Shown here: positions 19,293 through 28,552 of the stretch, piece by piece | Position numbering within the stretch: position 1 is the stretch's first letter | How the letters are laid out: the number at the start of each line of letters is the position of its first letter | NCBI GenBank assembly: GCA_900766555.1 | Contig: CAAFVR010000010.1 | Span: forward strand, 1-64,000 | From: Helicobacteraceae bacterium | GTDB lineage: Bacteria; Campylobacterota; Campylobacteria; Campylobacterales; Helicobacteraceae | DNA: 64,000 nucleotides | Reading direction: 5' to 3' | Program-made: the position numbers and the translations under genes | The notes under the pieces: model-generated | The model's database searches: none | Told to the model about the DNA's origin: nothing | Seen by the model: the letters and a program-made list of their open reading frames with translations, nothing else

Positions 19293-19298
19293 TATAAT
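19293..19298 (+). promoter_or_regulatory. candidate -10 box (TATAAT) for xth
   Basis: GATATAATTTTAC lies 18 bases before the xth ATG, giving a very short leader. A TTGACA at 19282-19287 is too close (five bases) to be its -35. The promoter would drive the xth-prmA-ftsH run. It is consensus-based. Confidence 0.45.
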
Positions 19299-19316
19299 TT
19301 TACTAAAAAGAGAAAC

Positions 19317-20078
19317 ATGAGATTAATTTCTTGGAATGTAAATGGCCTTCGCGCATGCGTAAAAAAGGGCTTTGGAGAATTTTTTAACAATGTAGATGCA
19401 GATATTTTTTGCATCCAAGAGTCAAAAATGAATCAAGATCAAGCAGATATTAGCTTTCCAAATTATTATAGTTATTGGAATTCAGCGCAGAAAAAGGGCT
19501 ATTCTGGCACGGTGGTTTTTAGCAAACAAGAGCCAATAAATGTGAGCTATGAAATGCGAAATCCCAAAAAACCAGAGCATGACAATGAGGGGCGCATAAT
19601 TTTGTGCGAATATGCAGATTTCTATCTTGTAAATGTATATACGCCAAATTCAAAACAAGAATTGTTGCGCTTGCCTTATCGCGTGGAGTGGGAGGATGAT
19701 TTCAGGGCCTTTTTATCGGATCTAAAGAAGGCAAAGCCAGTTATTGTTTGTGGCGATTTAAATGTGGCGCATAAAGAAATAGATTTGGCAAATCCAGCTG
19801 CAAATCGCAAGAATGCGGGCTTTACAAATGAAGAAAGAGGCAAATTCAGCGAGCTTTTAGAGGCTGGTTTTATTGATACTTTCAGGCATTTTTATCCAGA
19901 TAAAGCGCATGCATATTCTTGGTGGAGCTATTTTGGCAAATCGCGAGAAAAAAATGTCGGCTGGAGGATTGATTATTTTTTAGCAAGTGATGGATTAAAA
20001 AATCGCCTAAAAGATGCCTTTATTTATCCAGAAATCCACGGCAGTGATCATTGCCCAGTTGGCTTAATTTTGGAATGA
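19317..20078 (+). CDS. xth: exodeoxyribonuclease III
   Basis: An AP endonuclease/3'-5' exonuclease of base-excision repair. The 253-residue protein has every family block: MRLISWNVNGLRAC at the N-terminus and the metal-binding Glu in FCIQESKMN. GYSGTVVFSK, VVNVYTPN-like LVNVYTPNS and CGDLNVAH follow. It ends with RIDYFLAS and GSDHCPVGLILE, carrying the catalytic Asp-His. Length matches E. coli and Campylobacter ExoIII. The stop overlaps the prmA start, so the two are probably translated in a coupled way. Confidence 0.96.
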   Translation: MRLISWNVNGLRACVKKGFGEFFNNVDADIFCIQESKMNQDQADISFPNYYSYWNSAQKKGYSGTVVFSKQEPINVSYEMRNPKKPEHDNEGRIILCEYADFYLVNVYTPNSKQELLRLPYRVEWEDDFRAFLSDLKKAKPVIVCGDLNVAHKEIDLANPAANRKNAGFTNEERGKFSELLEAGFIDTFRHFYPDKAHAYSWWSYFGKSREKNVGWRIDYFLASDGLKNRLKDAFIYPEIHGSDHCPVGLILE

Positions 20079-21037
20079 CAGAATTTTATTACAAGCTAAT
20101 AATTGCGCCATGTGGCTTTTATGATTTATTTGCCTCAAAGCTACTTGAATTTGGCCCAATAGAAGAGATAGATACGACAAATCCACTGCATCAAATGCAT
20201 GAAATAGATGCCAGATCGGATCTGGGTGTGAATTTGGGCCAATATCTAGCGAGTTTTGAAGAAATAATCCCCTCAAAAGAGCAAACAGGGCCTACGAAAT
20301 TTTTATCAGTTGCAACGACAGGCGATTTAAAAGATGAGCTAGATGCCCTAAAAAGCTTGCTTGAAGAATGCATATATCTTGCAAAAAAATTAGAGGTAAA
20401 TTTTTATTACAAAATACAAAAGCTAAAAAATCAAGATTGGATAGATTCTTATAAGCGCGGTATTAGGCCCGTTATTTGCGAGTTTTTTTATATCCGTCCG
20501 CCATGGTGTGAGCCGCTAATTTTGCCAAATAAAGGGGCTAAATATGATGTATTGATAGAGCCAAGCCTAGCTTTTGGTACGGGGCATCATGAGAGCACTT
20601 CTCTTGTGCTGCAGACTCTTTGCACGCTTGATCTAAAGGACAAAAGCTTGCTTGACATCGGATCTGGGAGTGGGATTTTGGGCATTTGCGCTAGCTTTTT
20701 GGGCGCTAAAATTACTGCTTGCGATGTGGATTTAGACGCGGTTAATGAAACAAAAAAGAATTTTTCACTAAATAAAAGAGAACTTACAAAAATATGGCAT
20801 GGCGGCATAAATGATATCGATTTAAGCAGTTTTGATGTCTTCACCATTAATATTGAAGCTACTATTATTAAAATGTTATATAATTTTTTAAGGTTCGCAA
20901 AAGAGGGATCTCGCGTTATTTTGTCGGGTATTTTGCATAAATATGAGCATGAGATTCTAAAATGTTTTGAGGAATTTACATGCGAGCGAACCCTACAAAA
21001 AGGCGAGTGGATCTGTTTTAGTATGATTAAAAAATAA
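20075..21037 (+). CDS. prmA: ribosomal protein L11 methyltransferase
   Basis: PrmA methylates ribosomal protein L11 using SAM. The protein (320 residues) has an N-terminal substrate-recognition region and the linker motif WIDSYKRGIRPV. The catalytic domain shows EPSLAFGTGHHESTSL and the SAM-binding LLDIGSGSGILGI. I start at the ATG at 20075, which overlaps the xth stop as ATGA. An alternative frame from 20051 adds residues inside xth. ftsH follows after ten bases. The prmA-ftsH pairing is also found in Campylobacter. Confidence 0.94.
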   Translation: MTEFYYKLIIAPCGFYDLFASKLLEFGPIEEIDTTNPLHQMHEIDARSDLGVNLGQYLASFEEIIPSKEQTGPTKFLSVATTGDLKDELDALKSLLEECIYLAKKLEVNFYYKIQKLKNQDWIDSYKRGIRPVICEFFYIRPPWCEPLILPNKGAKYDVLIEPSLAFGTGHHESTSLVLQTLCTLDLKDKSLLDIGSGSGILGICASFLGAKITACDVDLDAVNETKKNFSLNKRELTKIWHGGINDIDLSSFDVFTINIEATIIKMLYNFLRFAKEGSRVILSGILHKYEHEILKCFEEFTCERTLQKGEWICFSMIKK

Positions 21038-21047
21038 AGGATTACAA

Positions 21048-22937
21048 ATGGCTAACAAGCCCCCACAAAAAAAACCAAATATCTTCCTTGTGGTTTTGGT
21101 TTTTATAATTTTAGCCTGGATCGGATCTAGGATTTTTGCGCCAGATGGCGGAGATTTCCTAAATTTTAAAAGCAATACAAAAAATATCGAATATTCGGAG
21201 TTAAAAACGCTAATTCAAGAGGGCCGCATAAGCTCACTTGACATAGGACAAACGACATTAAAAGCCACAGAAATACATTTAGGCCAGCGCGTGATTTATA
21301 CGACGCGCCGCATCTCGCAGGATCTGACGCTAATACCACTTTTGGACGAAAAGAAAGTGGCCTATCAAAGCATCGATGATTCAAGCTTTTTGGCATCAAT
21401 TTTTAGCTGGATTTTGCCATTTTTGATATTGATGGGCATTTGGCTTTTCATAACTTCTAGGATGCAAAAAAATATGGGCGGGGGCATTTTTGGCCTTGGC
21501 AGCTCCAAAAAATTAGTAAATGCCGAGAAGCCAAATGTGCGTTTCAATCACATGGCCGGCAACGAAGAGGCAAAAGAAGAGGTAGTTGAGATAGTGGATT
21601 TTCTAAAATATCCCACAAGATATGCTCAAGTTGGCGCCAAAATACCAAAGGGCGTGCTATTAGTTGGTCCTCCAGGAACGGGCAAAACATTGCTCGCAAA
21701 AGCGGTGGCTGGCGAGGCAAATGTGCCATTTTTCTCCATGTCTGGATCTAGCTTTATTGAAATGTTCGTAGGGCTTGGCGCTAGCAGAGTGCGAGATCTG
21801 TTTGACATGGCAAAAAAGGCAGCGCCTAGCATAATTTTTATAGATGAAATTGATGCTGTGGGTAAATCGCGCGCGGCAGGCGGCATGATAAGCGGAAATG
21901 ACGAGCGAGAACAAACGCTAAATCAGCTTCTAGCTGAAATGGACGGTTTTGGCAGCGATCAAGCGCCAGTTATCGTGCTTGGTGCCACAAATCGCCCTGA
22001 AGTGCTAGACCCAGCGTTATTGCGCCCGGGTCGATTTGATAGGCAAGTGCTAGTTGATAAGCCAGATTTCAACGGTCGCATCGAGATTTTGAAAGTGCAT
22101 ATAAAATCTGTAAAGCTTGGCCGCGATGTGGATTTGCAAGAAGTTGCAAAATTAACAGCGGGGCTTGCAGGAGCGGATCTAGCTAATATTATTAATGAGG
22201 CTGCATTATTGGCGGGTAGAAATAATCAAAAAGAGATTTCACAAATCCATCTAAAAGAGGCCATCGAGCGCGGCATCGCTGGATTGGAGAAAAAATCGCG
22301 TCGCATATCGCCAAAAGAGAAGCAAATTGTGGCATATCATGAGAGTGGACATGCTGTAATTTCTGAGATGACAAAAGGCAGCGATCGCGTCAATAAAGTA
22401 TCCATAATTCCACGCGGGATGGCAGCGCTTGGATACACGCTAAATACGCCAGAGGAAAATAAATATTTATTGCAAAAGCATGAGTTAATAGCCAAAATTG
22501 ATGTGCTTTTGGGTGGACGCGCGGCGGAAGATGTATTTTTAGGTGAGATATCAACGGGTGCTAGTAATGATCTTGAGCGCTGCACGGATATTTTAAAAGG
22601 CATGGTTAGTCATTATGGCATGACCGATGTAAGCGGATTAATGGTTCTTGAGAAGCCAAGAAATGCATTTTTAAATGGCGGGCTTGGATCATCGCGCGAA
22701 TTTAGCGAACAAATGGCCGAAAAGATGGATAATTTCATCAAAAATACGCTAAATGAGCGTTATGAGCATGTGAAACAAACGTTAAGTGATTATCGAGATG
22801 CCATTGAAGAAATGGTAAAAGAGCTCTTGGATAAAGAAATTATCGATGGAGAGCGCGTAAGAAAGCTGATTTCAGATTTTGAAGTGGCAAATAATCTACC
22901 AACTAGACTAGTGGCGCGCGAAGCCTCAAATGCATAA
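21048..22937 (+). CDS. ftsH: ATP-dependent zinc metalloprotease FtsH
   Basis: A membrane-anchored AAA+ protease that degrades membrane and short-lived cytoplasmic proteins. The 629-residue protein has one N-terminal transmembrane helix (about residues 10-27). A periplasmic domain and a second helix follow (about 114-136, [14 protein letters not shown]). The AAA domain has Walker A GPPGTGKT (near residue 206), Walker [12 protein letters not shown] and an arginine-finger region LRPGRFDR. The zinc site HESGH is near residue 431. All catalytic residues are intact. AAGGA lies upstream of the ATG. It sits between prmA and pssA. Confidence 0.97.
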   Translation: MANKPPQKKPNIFLVVLVFIILAWIGSRIFAPDGGDFLNFKSNTKNIEYSELKTLIQEGRISSLDIGQTTLKATEIHLGQRVIYTTRRISQDLTLIPLLDEKKVAYQSIDDSSFLASIFSWILPFLILMGIWLFITSRMQKNMGGGIFGLGSSKKLVNAEKPNVRFNHMAGNEEAKEEVVEIVDFLKYPTRYAQVGAKIPKGVLLVGPPGTGKTLLAKAVAGEANVPFFSMSGSSFIEMFVGLGASRVRDLFDMAKKAAPSIIFIDEIDAVGKSRAAGGMISGNDEREQTLNQLLAEMDGFGSDQAPVIVLGATNRPEVLDPALLRPGRFDRQVLVDKPDFNGRIEILKVHIKSVKLGRDVDLQEVAKLTAGLAGADLANIINEAALLAGRNNQKEISQIHLKEAIERGIAGLEKKSRRISPKEKQIVAYHESGHAVISEMTKGSDRVNKVSIIPRGMAALGYTLNTPEENKYLLQKHELIAKIDVLLGGRAAEDVFLGEISTGASNDLERCTDILKGMVSHYGMTDVSGLMVLEKPRNAFLNGGLGSSREFSEQMAEKMDNFIKNTLNERYEHVKQTLSDYRDAIEEMVKELLDKEIIDGERVRKLISDFEVANNLPTRLVAREASNA

Positions 22938-22989
22938 ATTTAAAAAACATGGCGCTTTTGGCGCGCTAGCCTCAAACTAAGCGGATCTA

Positions 22990-23703
22990 ATGAACAAAAA
23001 TGCTCTGTATATCTTGCCAAATCTATTTACCGTTGGCAGCATTTTTTTGGGGATTTGGTCTATCATTTTGGCTTCAGATGGGGACTTTGAGATGGCATGT
23101 TTATTAGTGCTATTTTCTGCGATTTTGGATGGGCTAGATGGGCGCATAGCTAGGCTCACTGGGACTTCTAGCAAATTTGGCGTGGAATTGGATTCGCTAG
23201 CTGATATTGTGGCTTTCGGTGTTGCGCCAGCTTTTATTTTGTATTTTTATGTGGGTCAAAATTATGGTCGCATGGGGATGGCAGTTTCGGCCATTTTTGT
23301 GATCTTGGGCGCTGTTAGATTGGCTAGATTTAATATTGCAAATCCAAATGTCGAGCCAAATTCTTTTATCGGACTGCCGATACCAAGCGCTGGCATTGCG
23401 CTTAGTTTTTGGATCTTAAATGACATTGAATATGGCATTTTGTTGCAGCACAATCTTGGTTTTTTGTTACTTATTTTTGCCTTTTTATTAGCAATTTTGA
23501 TGGTTAGCAACATACGTTATTCGAGCTTTAAAAAGATGAAATTTAATCTCAGAACGCTTATTTTGCTGATTTTAGTGCTCATTTTGGCCTTTTTAAGTCC
23601 ATATGAGGTAATTGGTGCTTCGATTAGTCTTTATATATTTTTTGGCTTGCTTAGATTTATTTTTTTAGGTATTAAAATTTTATTCCGTAAAAGGGCGTCA
23701 TAA
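22990..23703 (+). CDS. pssA: CDP-diacylglycerol--serine O-phosphatidyltransferase
   Basis: Makes phosphatidylserine, the precursor of phosphatidylethanolamine, in the inner membrane. The 237-residue polytopic protein carries the CDP-alcohol phosphotransferase motif (DGx2ARx8Gx3Dx3D) as DGLDGRIARL...GVELDSLADIV. Several hydrophobic helices flank it (for example LILLILVLILAFLS). It lies 52 bases downstream of ftsH. Those 52 bases hold a GGCGC-rich stretch but no clear terminator. Only a weak ribosome site (GCGGA) precedes the ATG. Confidence 0.94.
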   Translation: MNKNALYILPNLFTVGSIFLGIWSIILASDGDFEMACLLVLFSAILDGLDGRIARLTGTSSKFGVELDSLADIVAFGVAPAFILYFYVGQNYGRMGMAVSAIFVILGAVRLARFNIANPNVEPNSFIGLPIPSAGIALSFWILNDIEYGILLQHNLGFLLLIFAFLLAILMVSNIRYSSFKKMKFNLRTLILLILVLILAFLSPYEVIGASISLYIFFGLLRFIFLGIKILFRKRAS

Positions 23704-23717
23704 AATCAAAAAAGTGC

Positions 23718-23746
23718 TATAAATTCCTAAGACTAAATCATTAGGA
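23718..23746 (+). promoter_or_regulatory. copA promoter with inverted repeat over the ribosome binding site
   Basis: A TATAAA at 23718-23723 is followed by the perfect inverted repeat TCCTAA-N10-TTAGGA (23725-23730 and 23741-23746). The right arm contains the AGGA of the copA Shine-Dalgarno sequence, seven bases before the ATG. The repeat could be an operator at the transcription start, or an RNA hairpin that hides the ribosome site. Which of these it is cannot be decided from sequence. Confidence 0.5.
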
Positions 23747-23752
23747 GTTAAT

Positions 23753-26002
23753 ATGCAGCAAATAACTTTTCTGATAGATGGGATGGCTTGCGCTAGTTGC
23801 AGTTCTGGGATTGAAAAATCCTTGCAACGCAAAGATGGCGTAATGGAGGCCGAAGTTGCACTAGTTAGCCAAAATGCCAAGGTCGTATTTGATGAAAATA
23901 AGATTTCAAAAGATGTGATCTTTGATTTCATCCAAAAAATGGGCTATGAGCCAAAAGAGATCGGATCTAGCCAAGAGGATGAAAAATTTAATCCCAAAAT
24001 CAGGGCATTTTTAGCTCTTTTGCTCACTCTTATTGTGCTTTATACATCGATGTTTGCGCATTTTTTTGATCTGCCAAATTTTTCTTTAATCACTTCGTCT
24101 ACTATTCAGCTTGTGCTTACAATTGGCGTTTTGGCTTTGGGTTATAAATTTTTTGTCCGCGGATTTAGCCATTTTATTAAGGGTAGCTCAAATATGGATA
24201 CGCTAATTGCGCTTGGCAGCGGCGCTAGCTTGCTTTATAGCCTGTATCTTTATGTAGAGATTTTGCGCACGACCCTAGCTCATCCGCTGTATTTTGAATC
24301 AGCTAGTGTTATTGTGGCCTTTGTCATGCTTGGTAAATTAATTGAGGAATACGCCAAAGAGCGCGCGCTAAAATCCTTGGGCTATCTTGAACAATTCATG
24401 GATTCAAAGGGCCTTAAACTAATTGATGGCGAATTTGTGGAAGTGCCATTTGCGCAAATAAAAGAGGGCGATTTTGTAAAAATTCTGCCAGGTGCGTCTT
24501 TACCAGTTGATGGCGTGATAACTGAGGGTGATGCTAGTTTGGATCTATCAATGATAAGTGGTGAGAGCTTGCCTGTTTATAAAAAAACTGGCGATGAAGT
24601 GTTAGCTGGAAGCATACAATCTGGCAGTGCGAGCGCTTTTATAATGCAAGCTACTAAAACTATTAGCAGCTCAAAAGCATCTCAAATTGTGCGTATGGTG
24701 CGTGATGCGCAAAATTCTAAAGCGCCAATTTCTCGCATCGCAGATACGGTTAGCGCGTATTTTGTGCCGGGGGTTATAATTTTGGCGCTAATTGCTGGTG
24801 GGATTTGGAGTTATGCAAGGGGATTTAGCTTTGGACTTGAGGTATTTGTAACCGTGCTTGTTGTGAGCTGCCCTTGCGCTTTGGGCTTGGCTACGCCGAT
24901 TGCAATATTGCTTGGGAGCTCAAAAGCGCTTGAACATGGCGTACTTTTCAAAGATGCCAAAGCGATGGAAAATGCGCAAAAAGTAGATTATGCAATATTT
25001 GATAAAACGGGCACGATAACGCATTATGATCTTGAAATATCAAATATCAAGACATTTGGCATAAGCGAAGAAAAAGCGCTTAGCATAGCGGCCGCACTAG
25101 AGGGACAAAGTGAGCATTTAATAGCGCGCGCGGTGCTCAAAAAAGCAAAAGATAAAAGCGCAAAAAAGCTTGAAGTATCAGATCTAGCAAATAAAATTGG
25201 ACTTGGCGTAATTGGGCGCATAGATGGTGCGTTATATAAATTAGGCAAGCTCGAATTCTTGGATGTTAAAGATACAGACGATATCAGCGTGGATAAAAGT
25301 GCCATTTTCTTGGCTAGATCGGATCTGACAACGCAAACAAAAGAAAAAGAGACAGAAAAAGGAAAAAATGAGAAAAAAAATGAGGGAAGAGAAGGCGGAG
25401 GCGATGAATTGCTAGCTATTTTTGAGCTTGAAAATAAAATCAAAGATTATGCAAAAGAGACGATAGAGCTTTTGCAGCGCAATGGCGTCAAAACGATGAT
25501 TTTATCAGGTGATAATGATGGCGTAGTGCGGGCGCTCGGGCGCCAAGTTGGCGTGGATGTGGCCATTGGAGATTTACTGCCAGAGCAAAAATTAGAGCGC
25601 ATAAAAACGCTAAAACAGCAAAATAAAGTAATGATGGTAGGCGATGGGCTAAATGATGCGCCGGCCTTGGCGCTTAGTGATATCTCAATTGCTATGAATG
25701 CCGGAAATGACCTAAGCAAAGAGCGCGCAAATATCGTGCTTTTGAATAATGATATATCCGGTGTTGCAGATGCATTTAAAATAAGTAAGGCAATTGTCTC
25801 AAATATCAAGAGCTCATTGTTTTTTGCCTTTGTCTATAATGTTATTGCAATTTTGTTTGCAGCGGGCGTGTTTTATAAGCTAGATCTGTTTATAAATCCG
25901 ATGATTGCAGCGATTGCGATGAGTTTAAGCAGCCTTAGTGTTGTGCTAAATGCACAAAGACTTAGATTTACGAATAAGGAAAAACATGGAAACAAATTTT
26001 AA
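23753..26002 (+). CDS. copA: copper-exporting P1B-type ATPase
   Basis: Exports Cu(I) across the inner membrane. The 749-residue protein has one N-terminal heavy-metal domain with CASC (residues 13-16) and about eight membrane helices. The transport-site CPC is at about residues 373-375, DKTGT at 417, SGES in the actuator domain, and GDGLNDAPAL in the hinge. Around residues 522-548 an unusual Lys/Glu/Gly-rich stretch (TKEKETEKGKNEKKNEGR) interrupts the region between nucleotide and phosphorylation domains. Its DNA is purine-rich and holds an eight-A run. AGGAG precedes the ATG. The gene overlaps a small copper-chaperone-like gene by 17 bases. Confidence 0.94.
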   Translation: MQQITFLIDGMACASCSSGIEKSLQRKDGVMEAEVALVSQNAKVVFDENKISKDVIFDFIQKMGYEPKEIGSSQEDEKFNPKIRAFLALLLTLIVLYTSMFAHFFDLPNFSLITSSTIQLVLTIGVLALGYKFFVRGFSHFIKGSSNMDTLIALGSGASLLYSLYLYVEILRTTLAHPLYFESASVIVAFVMLGKLIEEYAKERALKSLGYLEQFMDSKGLKLIDGEFVEVPFAQIKEGDFVKILPGASLPVDGVITEGDASLDLSMISGESLPVYKKTGDEVLAGSIQSGSASAFIMQATKTISSSKASQIVRMVRDAQNSKAPISRIADTVSAYFVPGVIILALIAGGIWSYARGFSFGLEVFVTVLVVSCPCALGLATPIAILLGSSKALEHGVLFKDAKAMENAQKVDYAIFDKTGTITHYDLEISNIKTFGISEEKALSIAAALEGQSEHLIARAVLKKAKDKSAKKLEVSDLANKIGLGVIGRIDGALYKLGKLEFLDVKDTDDISVDKSAIFLARSDLTTQTKEKETEKGKNEKKNEGREGGGDELLAIFELENKIKDYAKETIELLQRNGVKTMILSGDNDGVVRALGRQVGVDVAIGDLLPEQKLERIKTLKQQNKVMMVGDGLNDAPALALSDISIAMNAGNDLSKERANIVLLNNDISGVADAFKISKAIVSNIKSSLFFAFVYNVIAILFAAGVFYKLDLFINPMIAAIAMSLSSLSVVLNAQRLRFTNKEKHGNKF

Positions 26003-26183
26003 AGTAAATGATATAAGCTGTCAAAAATGCGCGGACAAAATCACAAATTATGTCCAAAATATCGAGGGCGTAAGCAGCGTCAAAGTGGATCTAGCCACTA
26101 AAAATGTGCAAATTTCACATAACACAAAAGAAGCTGTGCTAAAAGATGCATTATTAGATCTAGGCTACCAAGAGATTAATTGA
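25986..26183 (+). CDS. small heavy-metal-associated (copper chaperone-like) protein
   Basis: A 65-residue single HMA-domain protein starting METNFKVNDISCQKCADKI, with the metal-binding CQKC at residues 12-15 and a ferredoxin-like pattern ending in LLDLGYQEIN. Such proteins carry Cu(I) to CopA-type ATPases (CopZ function). I choose the ATG at 25986 inside the copA 3' end. The longer frame upstream is copA sequence in another frame. The 17-base overlap with copA and the ATPase partner support a copper role. Mercury or other metals cannot be ruled out from the motif. Confidence 0.88.
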   Translation: METNFKVNDISCQKCADKITNYVQNIEGVSSVKVDLATKNVQISHNTKEAVLKDALLDLGYQEIN

Positions 26184-27826
26184 GACATTTTTATAAGCGT
26201 TTTTGGCCCTATATCCGCAATTACAAGTTCTATTTTGTAATTGTGGTGCTTTCTACCATTTTAGTTGGCATTAGCACAGCTAGTGTCGCATATCTGATAA
26301 AGCCAGTTTTGGATGGCATTTTTATCCGGCATGACAGCAGATTGCTTTTGCTTGTGCCATTTTTGCTAATCCTAGCCTATGTTGGCAAGGGCGTTGGCAT
26401 TTTAATCCAGACATATTTTATGAATTACATTGGGCTTAGCATTGTTAAAACCATACGAAATAATATGATCCAAAAGATGCTAGATCTTGAGATCGCATTT
26501 TTTAATCAGATGCGAAATGGTGAGCTGATTTCTCGCATCACAAATGACATTAGCATCGTTAGAAATGGCGTTTCAAATTTCTTTGCGCAAGGATTGCAGG
26601 AGATTTTTACAGCTCTTGCTTTAGTTGTCGTAGTAATTTATCAAAGCCCAAGGCTCGCTCTTTTTGGGCTAATAATTATGCCGCTCTCAATTTATCCGCT
26701 AAAGCTTGTGTTAAATAAAATCAAAAAATTATCTAGATCTTCGCAGGAGAAAAATTCTGACATCACAGCAAAACTTAGCGAAATATTTAACAATATCGAG
26801 ATTATAAAAGCGAGCAATGGAGAGGCCATTGAGGCCAAAAATTTTGCTAAAGAAAATGAGCATTTTTTTAAAATTACGCTTAAGGCAATTTTCCTAGATC
26901 GGACAAATGGCCCGATTATGGAGTTTTTGGGCGCTATTGCGATGGGGATTGTAATTTTTCTAGGCGGATCTAGAGTAATGCAAGCTGATCTTAGCCCTGG
27001 GGAATTTTTCTCTTTTATGACGGCGCTTTTTATGCTTTATAGTCCGATAAAACGCCTTGTTGGCATGGTTAGTGCATTTCAAGAAGCGGGCGTTGCGGGC
27101 GAGCGAATTTTTGAAATTTTGGATAAAACGCCAGCTATAAAAGATGGTTCAAAAGAGCTTAATTTGGGCGTCAAAAGTATAGAATTTCAAAATGTAAGCC
27201 TGAGGTATAACGAAATAACGGCGCTAGATGGCGTAAATATTGATGCCAAAACAAATGAAGTTATCGCATTTGTGGGTAAATCTGGCGGCGGAAAAACAAG
27301 CGCAATTAATCTAATATTGCGTCTTTTTGACCCTACAAGCGGGCAAATTTTGATAAATGGCATCAATTCATCGGATCTAAGCCAAAAGTCGCTTCGCGAT
27401 AAGATTTCTCTTGTAAGTCAGCGCATTTTTATTTTTAATGATAGCGTGCTAGCCAATGTGGCCTATGGTCAGGAAATAAACGAGGAGCGCGCGATTTGGG
27501 CTCTCAAAGAAGCTAGCGCATATGATTTTGTAATGAATTTGGAGGGCGGATTATATGCCAATTTGGATGAATTTGGCACAAATCTAAGCGGCGGTCAGCG
27601 CCAGCGCATCGCAATAGCCCGCGCGTTGTACAAAAATCCAAGTGTATTAATTTTGGACGAAGCCACAAGCGCGCTAGATCTAGATACTGAGACATTGATA
27701 AAACAGACCATTAATAAAAATAAGGCGGATAAAATCGTAATATTAATAGCGCATCGCCCAAGCACAATTGAGCTGGCTAATAAGATCTATGAATTTAATA
27801 GCGGCAAAATAAAGCGCATAAAATAG
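26180..27826 (+). CDS. ABC exporter, MsbA-like (fused permease and ATPase)
   Basis: A 548-residue half-transporter. Six membrane helices occupy about residues 1-310. The ATPase domain has Walker A GKSGGGKTS, signature LSGGQRQRIAIARAL, Walker B LILDEATSALD and an H-loop histidine in IAHRPS. The fold is that of MsbA/LptG-independent lipid flippases, so lipid A-core or another glycolipid is the likely cargo. A PglK-type glycan flippase is an alternative. The start is TTG at 26180, whose TGA overlaps the stop of the chaperone gene. No ATG near the N-terminus fits better. It ends ten codons after a basic tail and faces cmoA tail to tail with no spacer. Confidence 0.87.
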   Translation: MRHFYKRFWPYIRNYKFYFVIVVLSTILVGISTASVAYLIKPVLDGIFIRHDSRLLLLVPFLLILAYVGKGVGILIQTYFMNYIGLSIVKTIRNNMIQKMLDLEIAFFNQMRNGELISRITNDISIVRNGVSNFFAQGLQEIFTALALVVVVIYQSPRLALFGLIIMPLSIYPLKLVLNKIKKLSRSSQEKNSDITAKLSEIFNNIEIIKASNGEAIEAKNFAKENEHFFKITLKAIFLDRTNGPIMEFLGAIAMGIVIFLGGSRVMQADLSPGEFFSFMTALFMLYSPIKRLVGMVSAFQEAGVAGERIFEILDKTPAIKDGSKELNLGVKSIEFQNVSLRYNEITALDGVNIDAKTNEVIAFVGKSGGGKTSAINLILRLFDPTSGQILINGINSSDLSQKSLRDKISLVSQRIFIFNDSVLANVAYGQEINEERAIWALKEASAYDFVMNLEGGLYANLDEFGTNLSGGQRQRIAIARALYKNPSVLILDEATSALDLDTETLIKQTINKNKADKIVILIAHRPSTIELANKIYEFNSGKIKRIK

Positions 27827-28552
27827 CTATTTTCTAGCGATAAAAGTTGCAAAATTTAAATAGCGCAACACAACTTCAACCGAGCTAAAGCCGGCATCTT
27901 TAAGCATTTTGACATTTTCATCCGAGCTGTAGCTAACTAGCACATTTTGGATGGCTTCGCGCTTTTTTGCAATCTCATTTTTGCTATAGCCCGCATTTTG
28001 CTTGAAATTCTCATATTGCTTAATGATCCAAAAGTCCAAGATCGGATCTGGCGCGTATAATTTCTCACTCATGATAAAAAAGCTATCATTTTTAAGGCTT
28101 GCATGAATTTTTGCAAGCAATTTTTGGCGCAAAAGAGGTCGCACAAATTGCACCGTCCAAAGCGCGGTTATTAGATCAAAGCCATTTTTATTTATGGCTT
28201 TAAAATCATTTTGTGTAATATCATCCAAAATGAAGCTGATATCAAAGCCATATGCGCGCGATTTTTGGCTGGCTATATCAATCATAGCTTTTGAGTTATC
28301 AATGCCAAAAAGTGTAGAATCCTTTAATTTTGGCGCTAAATTTAGCAGGAAATTACCCGTCGCAGACCCTAAATCCAGAACGCTTAGCTCTTTTTGTGTA
28401 TTTAAAAAGAGCGCAAAATCACAGCAGATTTCAATTGTTTGCGCATAAAATGGGATGCTCCGGCTTGCCATGTCATCAAATACGCTTGCGACATTGCTGT
28501 CAAATTGAAATTGCTTGTTTAGATCCTGTTTAAAAAGTTCATCTTTTGGCAT
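27827..28552 (-). CDS. cmoA: carboxy-S-adenosyl-L-methionine synthase
   Basis: CmoA makes carboxy-SAM from SAM and prephenate for cmo5U formation at tRNA wobble position 34. The 241-residue protein begins with the family signature region FDSNVASVFDDMASRSIPFY. The SAM site follows (VLDLGSATGNFLLNL), then ALWTVQFV and the EKLYAPDP segment. The CmoB partner is not in the window. It overlaps recG by 14 bases in a minus-strand unit recG-cmoA preceded by queF and ribB. Confidence 0.92.
   Translation of the reverse strand: MPKDELFKQDLNKQFQFDSNVASVFDDMASRSIPFYAQTIEICCDFALFLNTQKELSVLDLGSATGNFLLNLAPKLKDSTLFGIDNSKAMIDIASQKSRAYGFDISFILDDITQNDFKAINKNGFDLITALWTVQFVRPLLRQKLLAKIHASLKNDSFFIMSEKLYAPDPILDFWIIKQYENFKQNAGYSKNEIAKKREAIQNVLVSYSSDENVKMLKDAGFSSVEVVLRYLNFATFIARK

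Noticed and set aside
19282..19298. TTGACA as -35 for xth
   Set aside because: It is only five bases from the TATAAT, too close for a functional pair.
19172..19414. An open frame covering tRNA-Phe and the xth start
   Set aside because: It is antisense to xth and runs through a tRNA gene.
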